From assembly GCF_013620825.1 (NCBI RefSeq), contig NZ_NJIC01000033.1, forward strand, positions 62,001 to 126,000: a stretch of 64,000 nucleotides of DNA. Reading direction: 5' to 3'. Origin of the DNA: Rhodanobacter sp. PCA2 (GTDB lineage Bacteria; Pseudomonadota; Gammaproteobacteria; Xanthomonadales; Rhodanobacteraceae). The notes beneath the pieces are model-generated. The model worked only from the letters and a program-made list of their open reading frames with translations, had not been told where the DNA came from and did not search any database. Every line of letters starts with the position of its first letter. Position 1 is the stretch's first letter. Both the position numbers and the translations under genes were made by a program. This document shows, piece by piece, positions 52,920 to 61,250 of this stretch.

Positions 52920-53062
52920 GGGCGGGCTCCGTCATTGGGCGGGAGCGCATTGTAGGCGGATCGCGACCGCTTCCGCGGCGTCGCATGATTTTGCTGCGCC
53001 GCGCATTGACCCTGCCCCACATCCCCCTTCCACTGCGGATTCCCGTCTCGCAGACCCACTTC

Positions 53063-54619
53063 ATGGGTCGTCCGATCGCCTGGTTCCGGCTGGCGCTTTG
53101 CCTGGTCTGCATGTTCGCCATCCCGGTGCAGGCCCGGGATGCGGTCGCCGCTCCCGCCGACGCGGAAGACACCTGGATGAGCGTGCTGCTGGGCGGCCGC
53201 AAGATCGGCAGCCTGCACGTCGAACGCCAGCGCGACGGCCGCACGGTGACCACCATCCAGACGTTGACGATCCTGCTCACCCGCAACGGCAAGAGCATCC
53301 CGCTGGCGAACACCATCCGCAGCGTGGAAACCCCCGACGGCCGGCCGCTGGGCTTCGGCGCACGCACCACGATGTCGACGATGGACAGCGTGGTCGAGGG
53401 GCTGCGCCTGCCCGATGGCCGCTTCGAGGTCGACCTCGTCGTGGGCGGCGCCACGCAACGGGAAACCATCGACTGGCCATCCGATGCCTTGCTTGCCGAA
53501 GGCCAGCGCCTGGCCATGCAGGCCGCGCAGGCGCGACCGGGATCGCATTATCTGCTGCCGGCGTTCGACCCGGCCAGCCGCCAGGTGATCGATGCCCAGG
53601 TGGACGTGCTGGGCGAGGAGCTGGTGTCCTTGCCGGACGGCCCCGAACGGCTGAGCCACCAGCGCCAGCGGCTGCACCAGGCCCGCGGCGACCAGGTGAT
53701 GGACCTGTGGCTGGACCGGGAGGGCCGGGTGCGCAAGGGGCTGGTGGCCATGCTGGGCAGCTCCATGGAGATGGTGGCCTGCAGCCGGGCCTGCGCCGAG
53801 GCGCCGGCGCAGAGCGTGGACATGTTCCGCGCGGCGATGGTGGCGTCGCCGCGGCCGCTGACGCCCAACCTGCGCAACAACTCGTTGCGTTACCGCGTGC
53901 ACGTCGAAGGCGATGCGGCGCAGCCGCTCATCGATACCGACGAGCAGCGCATCACCCCGCTGGGCCACGGCGACTGGCAGATCGACACCGGCGGCCCGCA
54001 TGCGCACGGGCAACCGCCACCGCAACCCGGCGACCTGGCGGCGAATGCGTGGCTGCAGTCCGATGCGCCGCTGATCCGGGAACTCACGGCGAACGCGATC
54101 GGCAAGGCCGCCACTCCGCACCAGAAAATGCGCCGGCTGTACAACTTCGTCGGCAGCTACATCACCCAGCACGGCCTGGACGTGGGTTACGCCTCCGCGC
54201 TGGAAGTGGCGAACACCCGCCAGGGCGACTGCACCGAATTCGCGGTGCTGCTGGCAGCCATGGCGCGCGCCGCGGGCGTGCCGGCACGCGTGGTGACGGG
54301 GATGGTCTATGCCGACCGCTACGGCAAGGCGTCCCGCGTGTTCCTGCCGCATGCATGGGTGCAGGCATGGGTGGGCAACCGCTGGCAGAGCTACGACGCC
54401 GCCCTGCGCCAGTTCGACAGCACCCACGTCGCGCTGGACAGCGGCGACGGCGATCCCTGGCACTTCTATGGAGTGACCGACCTCTTTGGCCGCCTGCGCA
54501 TCGACAGCATCAAAGCCGCGCCGGAGATCTTCGATGCTCCCATCGACAACGCGCCGGCGCCCGCACCGTCCACCGGCATTTCAGGAAACGGCGCGGGTCC
54601 GGGTGGCGACGGCGGCTGA
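53063..54619 (+). CDS. Secreted transglutaminase-like cysteine protease domain protein
   Basis: This 518-residue protein has a signal peptide (FRLALCLVCMFAIPVQA). The N-terminal beta-rich region is of unknown type. The transglutaminase core is at about residues 345-450: TRQGDCTEFAVLLAAMARAAGVPARVVTG with the catalytic Cys, then HAWVQAWVGNRW and SYDAAL, giving His and Asp. The tail is Pro/Gly-rich. The activity may be a protease, amidase or crosslinker. ATG 53063 is chosen for the signal peptide; ATG 52985 is possible but adds a long hydrophobic lead. Confidence 0.82.
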   Translation: MGRPIAWFRLALCLVCMFAIPVQARDAVAAPADAEDTWMSVLLGGRKIGSLHVERQRDGRTVTTIQTLTILLTRNGKSIPLANTIRSVETPDGRPLGFGARTTMSTMDSVVEGLRLPDGRFEVDLVVGGATQRETIDWPSDALLAEGQRLAMQAAQARPGSHYLLPAFDPASRQVIDAQVDVLGEELVSLPDGPERLSHQRQRLHQARGDQVMDLWLDREGRVRKGLVAMLGSSMEMVACSRACAEAPAQSVDMFRAAMVASPRPLTPNLRNNSLRYRVHVEGDAAQPLIDTDEQRITPLGHGDWQIDTGGPHAHGQPPPQPGDLAANAWLQSDAPLIRELTANAIGKAATPHQKMRRLYNFVGSYITQHGLDVGYASALEVANTRQGDCTEFAVLLAAMARAAGVPARVVTGMVYADRYGKASRVFLPHAWVQAWVGNRWQSYDAALRQFDSTHVALDSGDGDPWHFYGVTDLFGRLRIDSIKAAPEIFDAPIDNAPAPAPSTGISGNGAGPGGDGG

Positions 54620-54645
54620 TGCCCAGCCGTACCGGGCACGCTGGC

Positions 54646-55008
54646 TCAACGCGAGCGGGAAGCCGCCATGCCCAGCTCCGGCAACCTGAGCTCGCGTCGC
54701 GTGCCGTGGTCGTCCACCAGGTACACATGTCCGTCGCGGCGGGCCATCGCGGCGATGCCGCCGGCGGCGGCGGGCCCCAGCCGCTGCAGCGGGCGGCCAT
54801 CGGCAGCGTCATACACGGTCAACTGGTCGGTATCGGCGTCGGCGACCAGCAACCAGTCGTGGCCGGCATCCTGCCAGCGCATCAGTTGTCCGGAACCCGA
54901 CGGCGGATGCGCCAGGCCGAAACCGCCGGACACGATCGCCACCAGGGCCGCCCACAGGATCAGGGCCGCCAGCCAAGGACGGTGAGGCGTGGTTGCAAGC
55001 GCGGGCAT
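54646..55008 (-). CDS. Hypothetical membrane-anchored beta-strand protein
   Basis: This roughly 120-residue protein has one N-terminal transmembrane helix (WLAALILWAALVAIVSGGF). A small domain with repeated strands follows (WLLVADADTDQLTVYDAADG and HVYLVDDHGTRRELRLPE), recalling one or two blades of a propeller. The overall layout is loosely like PuhC-type assembly proteins, but I do not assign it. ATG 55032 in the same frame is an alternative start. It converges with the transglutaminase gene. Confidence 0.55.
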   Translation of the reverse strand: MPALATTPHRPWLAALILWAALVAIVSGGFGLAHPPSGSGQLMRWQDAGHDWLLVADADTDQLTVYDAADGRPLQRLGPAAAGGIAAMARRDGHVYLVDDHGTRRELRLPELGMAASRSR

Positions 55009-55053
55009 GCGCCCATGCTCGTACCGCGGCATGACAGCCGCATGACGCCGCGA

Positions 55054-55455
55054 TCAGCGGCCATCCCCGCGCGGATGCAGCGCCAGCCCCAGCGCAATCC
55101 AACCCGCCACGAACGCCACGCCGCCGAACGGCGTCACGATGCCTACCCAGCGCGGCGCGCCCAGGGCCAGGGCGTACAGGCTGCCGGCGAACAGCACGAT
55201 GCCCAGGGCGAACGCCGCGGTCGCGCAGCGACCGGCGCGCCCGCTGCCGAGGCCTGTCGCGGCGACCAGCGCCAGCGCATGCCAGGCGTGGTACTCCACT
55301 GCGGTGTGCCACAGTTCGCGATGGGCCGGGTCCAGCGTGCCGCGCAAGGCGTGTGCGCCGAACGCGCCCAGCAGCACCGCGCTGGCGCCGGCGAGGCCGG
55401 CGAGCAGGCCGGCGCCGCGTCGGCGTACGGGAGGATGGACAGTTTGTCGCAGCAT
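55054..55455 (-). CDS. DUF423 small membrane protein
   Basis: This 133-residue protein has four hydrophobic segments and matches DUF423 (YgdD-like): ASAVLLGAFGAHALRGTLDP, HTAVEYHAWHALAL, FAGSLYALAL and TPFGGVAFVAGWIALG. Function is unknown. CCCGGAGCC lies before the ATG. The gene is divergent from the sco1 gene. Confidence 0.88.
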   Translation of the reverse strand: MLRQTVHPPVRRRGAGLLAGLAGASAVLLGAFGAHALRGTLDPAHRELWHTAVEYHAWHALALVAATGLGSGRAGRCATAAFALGIVLFAGSLYALALGAPRWVGIVTPFGGVAFVAGWIALGLALHPRGDGR

Positions 55456-55535
55456 GGCCGGGCTCCGGGACGCGCACGATCGCTCAGCGCGGGCGCTGGC
55501 GTATGCTTGGACGCTTGCAATCCACGGATTCTCGC

Positions 55536-56150
55536 ATGAAGCACCTGCGTCTCCTGCGCTGCGCCCTGCTCCTGTTGCCGCTGGCCGGCGCATTGCTGCT
55601 CGGCGCCTGCCATCGCGACGCGCTGCCGTTCCGGCTCACCAACGTCAGCGGGCACATGCCGGACCTCGACTTCCGGCTCACCGACGACAACGGCAAGCCG
55701 GTGACCGGCGCCGACTACCGCGGCAAGGTGGTGCTGCTGTACTTCGGCTACACGCACTGCCCGGACGTGTGCCCGCTGACCCTGGCCCAGTTGCACGTGG
55801 TGATGCAGCGGCTGGGCAAGCAGGCCGACGACGCGCGCATCCTGTTCGTCAGCGTCGACCCCGCGCGCGACACGCCGGAGGTGATGCACGCCTACGTCAA
55901 CGCGTTCGACAAGCGCGCGGTCGGCCTCACCGGCAGCCCGCGCGCGATCGAGGCGCTGAGCAAGCGCTACCGCTCCGCCTTCACGCGCGAGCCGTCGACG
56001 AAGGACGGCAACTACGAGGTCACCCACAGTTCGGCGATCTACGTGTTCGACCGCGACGGCCACGCCCGCGTGCTCTCCACCCCCGGCACCCCCCAGGAGG
56101 ATCTGGTGCACGACCTGTATCTGCTGCTCAACACCGGAGCCCCCGCATGA
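55536..56150 (+). CDS. SCO1/SenC copper-delivery lipoprotein
   Basis: This 204-residue thioredoxin-fold protein has a lipobox (LLLGACHRD) and the SCO motif FGYTHCPDVCPLTL, with the two copper-binding Cys, and the His ligand in EVTHSSAIYVFD. It delivers copper to the CuA site of cytochrome c oxidase in the periplasm. Its stop overlaps the start of the PCuAC gene (ATGA). Confidence 0.93.
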   Translation: MKHLRLLRCALLLLPLAGALLLGACHRDALPFRLTNVSGHMPDLDFRLTDDNGKPVTGADYRGKVVLLYFGYTHCPDVCPLTLAQLHVVMQRLGKQADDARILFVSVDPARDTPEVMHAYVNAFDKRAVGLTGSPRAIEALSKRYRSAFTREPSTKDGNYEVTHSSAIYVFDRDGHARVLSTPGTPQEDLVHDLYLLLNTGAPA

Positions 56151-56596
56151 ACCGTATCGCCCTGTCCCTGCTGCTTGGCCTGCTCGCCGCCGTACCGGCG
56201 CATGCCGCCGCCCCCGCGCAGGTCAGCGCCAGCCACGCCTGGATCCGCGTGCTGCCCGGCAGCCTGCCCGCCGGCGCCTACGTCGTGCTGCGCAACGACG
56301 GCGATCGGCCGGTCTCGCTGACCGGCGCGAGCAGCCCCGCCTACGGCGAGGCGATGCTGCACGAAAGCTCCAACGCGGGCGGGATGAGTCGCATGGCCAT
56401 GATCCATGCGCTGACCATTCCGGCCCACGGCACGCAGACGCTGCAGCCCGGCGGCTATCACCTGATGCTGATGGACGCGAAACACCCGGTGCAGCCGGGC
56501 GACACGGTGAAGGTGGTGCTGGAGTTCGCCGACGGCAGCACGCTGCCGGTGGATTTCGCGGCGCGGCCCGCGAGCGCGCTGGGCGAAAAGGACTGA
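56147..56596 (+). CDS. Periplasmic copper chaperone PCuAC
   Basis: This 149-residue protein has a signal peptide (AAVPAHAAAP). The conserved copper ligands are visible: Met-x-His in AMLHES, Met in GGMSRM, and the pair H-x-M in GGYHLMLM. PCuAC hands Cu(I) to Sco1 or directly to CuA. It is translationally coupled to the sco1 gene and converges with the CtaG gene, 1 nt away. Confidence 0.92.
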   Translation: MNRIALSLLLGLLAAVPAHAAAPAQVSASHAWIRVLPGSLPAGAYVVLRNDGDRPVSLTGASSPAYGEAMLHESSNAGGMSRMAMIHALTIPAHGTQTLQPGGYHLMLMDAKHPVQPGDTVKVVLEFADGSTLPVDFAARPASALGEKD

Positions 56597-56597
56597 C

Positions 56598-57461
56598 TCA
56601 GCCACGCCCGCCCGCCACCGCGGGAGGGCGCGCCGGCCACGTCTTGCGCGGCAGACGCCCCCTGCGCGACAGCCGCAGCCACTGCTGCAGCGCCAGCAGG
56701 CCGCCCACCGATTCCAGCAACGCCGCCGGCACCCAGGTGATCACGCCGCCTATCATCTGGCCGGTGAGCACGTTGAACGTGAACGCGCGACCGCAGATCT
56801 CGAAGATCGGGTAGAGGTCGGTGCGCGAGAAGGTGACGATGGCGCCGGCCAGGATCTGCGGCGCCATCGTGATGCCGGGCGACAGCACGCGCATGCCCGC
56901 GCCCATGCGCCCCGGAGGATGCGGGCGGTGGTCGAGGATCAGCGACCAGTAGACGAAGCCGCTGAGCAGCATCGTCCAGTTCATGAAGCGGTACACGCGC
57001 CAGTCCAGCATCGCCAGCGTCTGCATCGACGGCAGCAGCCAGACCAGCACGAAGAACACGAACAGCACCGACGCCACCAGCGGCTGGAACAGCACGCCGC
57101 CGACCACGCGCCACGGCCACGAGCGGCGCAGCGGCCTCAACCAGCGCAGGCGCCAGCGCCGCGGCAGGCCCGCGCGCAGCACGCTGGCGGGATACGAGGC
57201 GCAGATCAGCAGCGGCGTGAGGTGGTGCAGCAGCAACTGCTGCAGCCGGTGCACGAAGAACTCGTGCTCCGCGTAGAAATCCAGGTAGGTCTGCAGGCTG
57301 AGCCAGATGATCGTCATGCCGGCCCAGAACGCGATGCGCCGGCCGCGGCTCACGCCAAGGCGCCGGCTGCCGCGCCAGTACAGCACGCCGACCAGGAAGA
57401 AGCTCGCGAGGAACACCCACGAGAACTCCCACGGCACGATCCATTTCAGCAGTGTTGCCAT
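56598..57461 (-). CDS. CtaG/Caa3-type cytochrome c oxidase assembly protein
   Basis: This 287-residue membrane protein has six to seven helices and belongs to the CtaG_Caa3 family (PF09678): IIWLSLQTYLDFYAEHEFFVHRLQQLLLHHL in parts, FMNWTMLLSGFVYWSLILDHR, MAPQILAGAIVTFSRTDLYP. Conserved His and Met residues near the helices fit copper insertion. ATG 57461 is used rather than the TTG directly before it. With Sco1 and PCuAC it forms a copper-delivery cluster, but no oxidase subunit genes are in the window. Confidence 0.88.
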   Translation of the reverse strand: MATLLKWIVPWEFSWVFLASFFLVGVLYWRGSRRLGVSRGRRIAFWAGMTIIWLSLQTYLDFYAEHEFFVHRLQQLLLHHLTPLLICASYPASVLRAGLPRRWRLRWLRPLRRSWPWRVVGGVLFQPLVASVLFVFFVLVWLLPSMQTLAMLDWRVYRFMNWTMLLSGFVYWSLILDHRPHPPGRMGAGMRVLSPGITMAPQILAGAIVTFSRTDLYPIFEICGRAFTFNVLTGQMIGGVITWVPAALLESVGGLLALQQWLRLSRRGRLPRKTWPARPPAVAGGRG

Positions 57462-57537
57462 CAATCAGCCCGACGCACCCGCATGGCCTGCCAGCATAGC
57501 GCCGGCCCGGCGCGGCCGTCGCGGCGGATCGTCGCCC

Positions 57538-59457
57538 TCACGGCCGCCGCCGGTTGCGCCGCGAACGGCGCCAGCCGTACAGCAGGCCCAGCAACGCCAC
57601 CAGCGCCGGCACCACCACGATGTTGATCACCTTCAGGCGCAGGCCGAGCGCGTCGATCTCGGCGTTGAGCTGGTGCTGCACGTCGCGCAGCTCCTTGTTG
57701 ATCGCGAGCTGGCGCTGGCGGAACTGCTCGATCTCGCGCCGCTGCTCGGTGCCGATGCTGGCCCCGTGGCCGCCGCCCTTGCCCGGCTGCAGCTCGTCCA
57801 GCCGCTGCCGGGTCTCGGCCAGCTCGCGCTCCAGCTCCTGCTCCTTCTGCAGGAACTTCTGGTCGGCCACGTTGCGCAAGGCCTCCACCCGGGTGAACGG
57901 CCGCTGCGAGGTCGAGCGGCCGCGGATCGACAGCAGCGCCGAGGAACCGCTGAGGTTGTCCACCAGGTTGCCCACGAAATCGCCGTTGTTCGCGAACGGC
58001 CGCAGCATGGTCTGGCCCAGGATGGTCTGCGACTCCACCCACAGGCGGTCGCTGAGCAGGTCGGTGTCGGCCACCAGGATCACCTCGTCGCCGGGTGCGG
58101 ACTGCGCGAGGTGGCCGGGCTGCCCTGCCCGCCCGGGGAACGCGCTGGCGAAGCTGCCGCGCAGGCGCGCGGCGAACACGTAGCGCGTATCGGTGGGCGT
58201 GTAGCCCTGCAGCAGCAGGGAAGGATTGTCGCTGGCCTGCAGCACCTGCTGCACCGGCACCAGCTCGGCGTCGGGGCTGCTCTGCAGCAGCGGGATCAGC
58301 CGGGCGTTCGCGTTCGCGGCAAGGTCGAAATGGCCGGCGGTGGAGAGGTCGATGCGCTGCAGGCTCGCGGTGACGACGTCGTTGTGGTTCAGCGACTGGG
58401 CATCCAGCCCCAGCATCGCCGGGTGGCTGACGTTCGCGCCGTTCAGCTCGACGGCGAGCGCATGCGAGCGGTCCAGCACCACCTGGTGCGGGTCGTAGCG
58501 CACACCCCAGGCCGCGAACAGCCGCGACAGGTCGGAGCTGCGGTCGGGCAAGCCGCCGGTGGCAAGCGTGTCCGGGCTGTCGTCCATTTCCGCGTCCGGG
58601 TCCACGAACACCACCAGGTGGCCGCCGCGCAGCACGTACTGGTCGATCGCATACTGCGCATCTTCCGGCAACGCCTTGGGATGGATCAGCAGCAGCACGT
58701 GGATGTCCGCCGCGACCTGTTTCAGGTCGCCCGCGTTCATCGTCGTCACGTCGAACAACTGCGACAGCTGCTGCATCACCACCCAGGGCTGCTGGCCCAG
58801 CACCGGATTGCCCTCCACCGGCAGCGAGCTGATCACGCCGATGCGCGGCTTGCTGGACTGGTTGAGCTCGAACAGCAGCTTGGTGATGTCGTATTCCAGG
58901 AACGACTCCCGCGACAAATCGAAATACGGGATTGCCAGCAGGCGCTCGGGCGCCGCGCCCTCGATCGTCTCGCCGTCGGCGCCCGCCGGCAGCGCGCCGC
59001 CGGCGAGGCCGAAGAACACGCGCTCGCCGTTGCTGCCGCCGGTGGCCGGGGTGAGGCCGGCGCCCTCGGCGCTGGCCTCGTCGTCGGAATACGGCACCGG
59101 GTCGATCACCTGCAACTGCACGCGACCGTGCGAGCGGGCGGCGATCTCCCGCAACATGTCGCGCACGCGCTGTTCGTAGCTGCGCAGCTTCGGCAGGTCG
59201 CGGGTGGCGTGCTCGGAGAAATACAGCGTGAGCCGCAACGGCCGGCGCAGGTGGTCGACGATCTGCACGGTGCCGGGCGAGAGCGTGTACAGCTTGTCGG
59301 CCGTGAGGTCGATGCGCCGCGTGCGCAGCCAGTGGCCGCTGGACACGATCAGCGAAACGAACACCACGGTCAGCAGGGCCAGCGCGACATAGATCGCGGT
59401 GCGGCGGCCGATCCGCAGCGGGCGGGTGAAGGCGGCGGGCAGGCGCGGACGCATCAT
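57538..59457 (-). CDS. GldG-type ABC exporter accessory protein
   Basis: This 639-residue protein has a transmembrane helix at each end (residues about 22-42 and 605-625) and a large periplasmic part. The GldG/ABC_transp_aux region (residues about 60-330) has IDLTADKLYTLSPGT and RIGVISSLPVEG, plus a DUF4340-like domain and a coiled coil (LEREL..., LQKEQELE) before the final helix. It forms an operon with a permease and an ATPase that it probably couples to an unknown exported substrate. The name refers to gliding genes of Bacteroidetes; gliding is not implied here. Confidence 0.87.
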   Translation of the reverse strand: MMRPRLPAAFTRPLRIGRRTAIYVALALLTVVFVSLIVSSGHWLRTRRIDLTADKLYTLSPGTVQIVDHLRRPLRLTLYFSEHATRDLPKLRSYEQRVRDMLREIAARSHGRVQLQVIDPVPYSDDEASAEGAGLTPATGGSNGERVFFGLAGGALPAGADGETIEGAAPERLLAIPYFDLSRESFLEYDITKLLFELNQSSKPRIGVISSLPVEGNPVLGQQPWVVMQQLSQLFDVTTMNAGDLKQVAADIHVLLLIHPKALPEDAQYAIDQYVLRGGHLVVFVDPDAEMDDSPDTLATGGLPDRSSDLSRLFAAWGVRYDPHQVVLDRSHALAVELNGANVSHPAMLGLDAQSLNHNDVVTASLQRIDLSTAGHFDLAANANARLIPLLQSSPDAELVPVQQVLQASDNPSLLLQGYTPTDTRYVFAARLRGSFASAFPGRAGQPGHLAQSAPGDEVILVADTDLLSDRLWVESQTILGQTMLRPFANNGDFVGNLVDNLSGSSALLSIRGRSTSQRPFTRVEALRNVADQKFLQKEQELERELAETRQRLDELQPGKGGGHGASIGTEQRREIEQFRQRQLAINKELRDVQHQLNAEIDALGLRLKVINIVVVPALVALLGLLYGWRRSRRNRRRP

Positions 59458-59458
59458 C

Positions 59459-60193
59459 TCAGCGCACCCGCTTCAGCTCTAGCAGCAGCACGCCGGCGAT
59501 CAGCCAGCCCAGCGTGCTCAGCACGAAATACGCGAGGTCGCGCAGGTCCAGCACGCCGCGCGCGATCGCCTCGAAATGGCGCAGCATGCTGAGGTAGCCC
59601 ATCGCGTTGACCAGCCGGCGCGGCAGCGCGCCGGAGAAGAAGTCCAGCACCTGCGGCTGGCCGGCCAGGATCAGCAGCACGCACACCGTGGCGGTGAGCA
59701 CGAAGGCCACCACCTGGCTGCGGGTGAGCGCGGACATGCAGGCGCCGATCGCCACGAAGCTGCCGGCCATCAGCCAGCTGCCGAGGTAGCCCGCGAAGAT
59801 CACGCCGTTGTCGGGCGCGCCCAGGTAGTTCACGGTGAGCCAGATCGGGAACGTGAGCGCCAGCGCCAGGCCGATGAACAGCCACGCCGCGAGGAACTTG
59901 CCCAGCATCGCCTGCCACAGCGTCAACGGCAGGGTCAGCAGCAGTTCCAGCGTGCCGCCCTTGGCCTCCTCCGCCCACATGCGCATGGTCACCGCGGGCA
60001 CCAGGATCAGGTACAGCCAGGGATGCATCACGAAGAACGGCTGCAGGTCGGCCTGGCCGCGCTCGTAGAAGTCGCCGGTGTAGAACGTGAGGATGCCCGC
60101 CAGCACCAGGAAGATGACCAGGAACACGTAGGCCATCGGCGTCACGAAGAAGCTGCGCAGCTCGCGCCGCATCACGGCCGTCACCGGACTCAT
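59459..60193 (-). CDS. ABC-2 type permease (GldF-like)
   Basis: This 244-residue protein has six hydrophobic segments: MAYVFLVIFLVLAGILTFY, LYLILVPAVTMRMWAEEAKGGTLELLLTLPL, and later helices. The EExKxGTxExLLTxPL signature fits ABC-2 family permeases of the GldF type. It overlaps the ATPase gene upstream (ATGA) and is separated from the GldG-like gene by 1 nt, so the three proteins are made together. Confidence 0.92.
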   Translation of the reverse strand: MSPVTAVMRRELRSFFVTPMAYVFLVIFLVLAGILTFYTGDFYERGQADLQPFFVMHPWLYLILVPAVTMRMWAEEAKGGTLELLLTLPLTLWQAMLGKFLAAWLFIGLALALTFPIWLTVNYLGAPDNGVIFAGYLGSWLMAGSFVAIGACMSALTRSQVVAFVLTATVCVLLILAGQPQVLDFFSGALPRRLVNAMGYLSMLRHFEAIARGVLDLRDLAYFVLSTLGWLIAGVLLLELKRVR

Positions 60194-61125
60194 GCCGGGG
60201 TCCCTTGCTGCGCGGTGGTGATGTGCCGGAACACCTCGTCCAGCCGCCCGCGTTCGAGCTGGATCTCCGAAACCTCCAGGCCCTGCTCGCGCAGCAACTG
60301 CTCCACCGGCTCCAGGATGCGCGCGCCGGGCTTGGGAAACACGGTGATGCGCCCGTCCAGCGGGTCCACCTCGATCGCGGCCACCTGCGGCAGCCGCCCC
60401 AGCATCTCCTGCGACACGCCGCTGCCCGGCGCGCTGAACGACACCGCGCCGTGATAGCGCGAGCGCGCCTCCAGTTCGGCGGGCGTGGCGTCGGCCAGCA
60501 GCCGGCCGCGGGCGATGATCACCACGCGGTTGCACAGCGCGTGCACTTCCTCCAGCAGGTGGGTGGAGATCAGGATCGTGCGCTCGCGCGCCATCGCGTC
60601 GATCAGCTGGCGCACCGCGTGCTTCTGGTTCGGGTCGAGGCCGTCGGTGGGTTCGTCCAGCATCAGCACCGGCGGGTCGTGCAGGATCGCCTGGGCCAGC
60701 CCCACGCGCCGGCGCAGGCCCTTGGACAAGGTCTCGATCGAGGCCTCCAGCACGTCCTCCAGCTGCAGCCAGCCCACCACCTCGTCGAAACGGCGCCGTC
60801 CGGTCTCGGCCGCGAGCTTGCGCATGCGCGCGATGAACACCAGGAACTCGCGCACCGTCATCTCGCCGTAGCTGGGCGCGCCCTCGGGCAGGTAGCCCAG
60901 CGCGCGCCGGGCGGCCAGCGGTTCACGCTGCACGTCGTGCCCGCAGACCCGCGCGGTGCCGGAGGTGGGGGCGAGGAAGCCGCCTATCATGCGCATCGCG
61001 GTGGACTTGCCCGCACCGTTGGGGCCGAGCATGCCCAGCACCTGCCCCGGCTCGGCGCGGATGCTCAGCGCATCCACCGCGGTGAGGTGGCCGTAGCGGC
61101 GGGTGAGTCGTTCAGTCTCGATCAT
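60190..61125 (-). CDS. ABC transporter ATP-binding protein (GldA-like)
   Basis: This 311-residue ATPase has Walker A GPNGAGKST (near residue 38), Q-loop EGAPSYGEM, signature LSKGLRRRVGLA (a Lys replaces the usual second Gly), Walker B VLMLDEPTDGLDP and an H-loop in ISTHLLEEV. A C-terminal extension of about 85 residues is typical of gliding/copper-type exporters of this class. It energises export together with the permease and GldG-like protein. The start at 61125 lacks an obvious ribosome site. Confidence 0.93.
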   Translation of the reverse strand: MIETERLTRRYGHLTAVDALSIRAEPGQVLGMLGPNGAGKSTAMRMIGGFLAPTSGTARVCGHDVQREPLAARRALGYLPEGAPSYGEMTVREFLVFIARMRKLAAETGRRRFDEVVGWLQLEDVLEASIETLSKGLRRRVGLAQAILHDPPVLMLDEPTDGLDPNQKHAVRQLIDAMARERTILISTHLLEEVHALCNRVVIIARGRLLADATPAELEARSRYHGAVSFSAPGSGVSQEMLGRLPQVAAIEVDPLDGRITVFPKPGARILEPVEQLLREQGLEVSEIQLERGRLDEVFRHITTAQQGTPA

Positions 61126-61202
61126 GGACAGGCGGGCGACGAAATCCACTGCAATGTACCGCATGCATGCGGGAAGGTTCACCGCACGGCACCGCACAAG
61201 AA

Positions 61203-61230
61203 GAAAGGCCCTTCCGGGGAAGGGCCTTTC
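61203..61230 (-). terminator. Intrinsic terminator after the SRPBCC gene
   Basis: GAAAGGCCCTTC-N4-GAAGGGCCTTTC forms a 12-bp stem; on the minus strand it is followed by TTCTTGTG. It lies 20 nt after the stop of the leftward SRPBCC gene and separates it from the ABC operon. Confidence 0.85.
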
Positions 61231-61250
61231 GATGGAACGACGGGCGGAAC

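Noticed and set aside
57538-61125. Gliding motility machinery
   Set aside because: Only the GldG/GldF/GldA-like ABC exporter parts are present, which occur widely in non-gliding bacteria.
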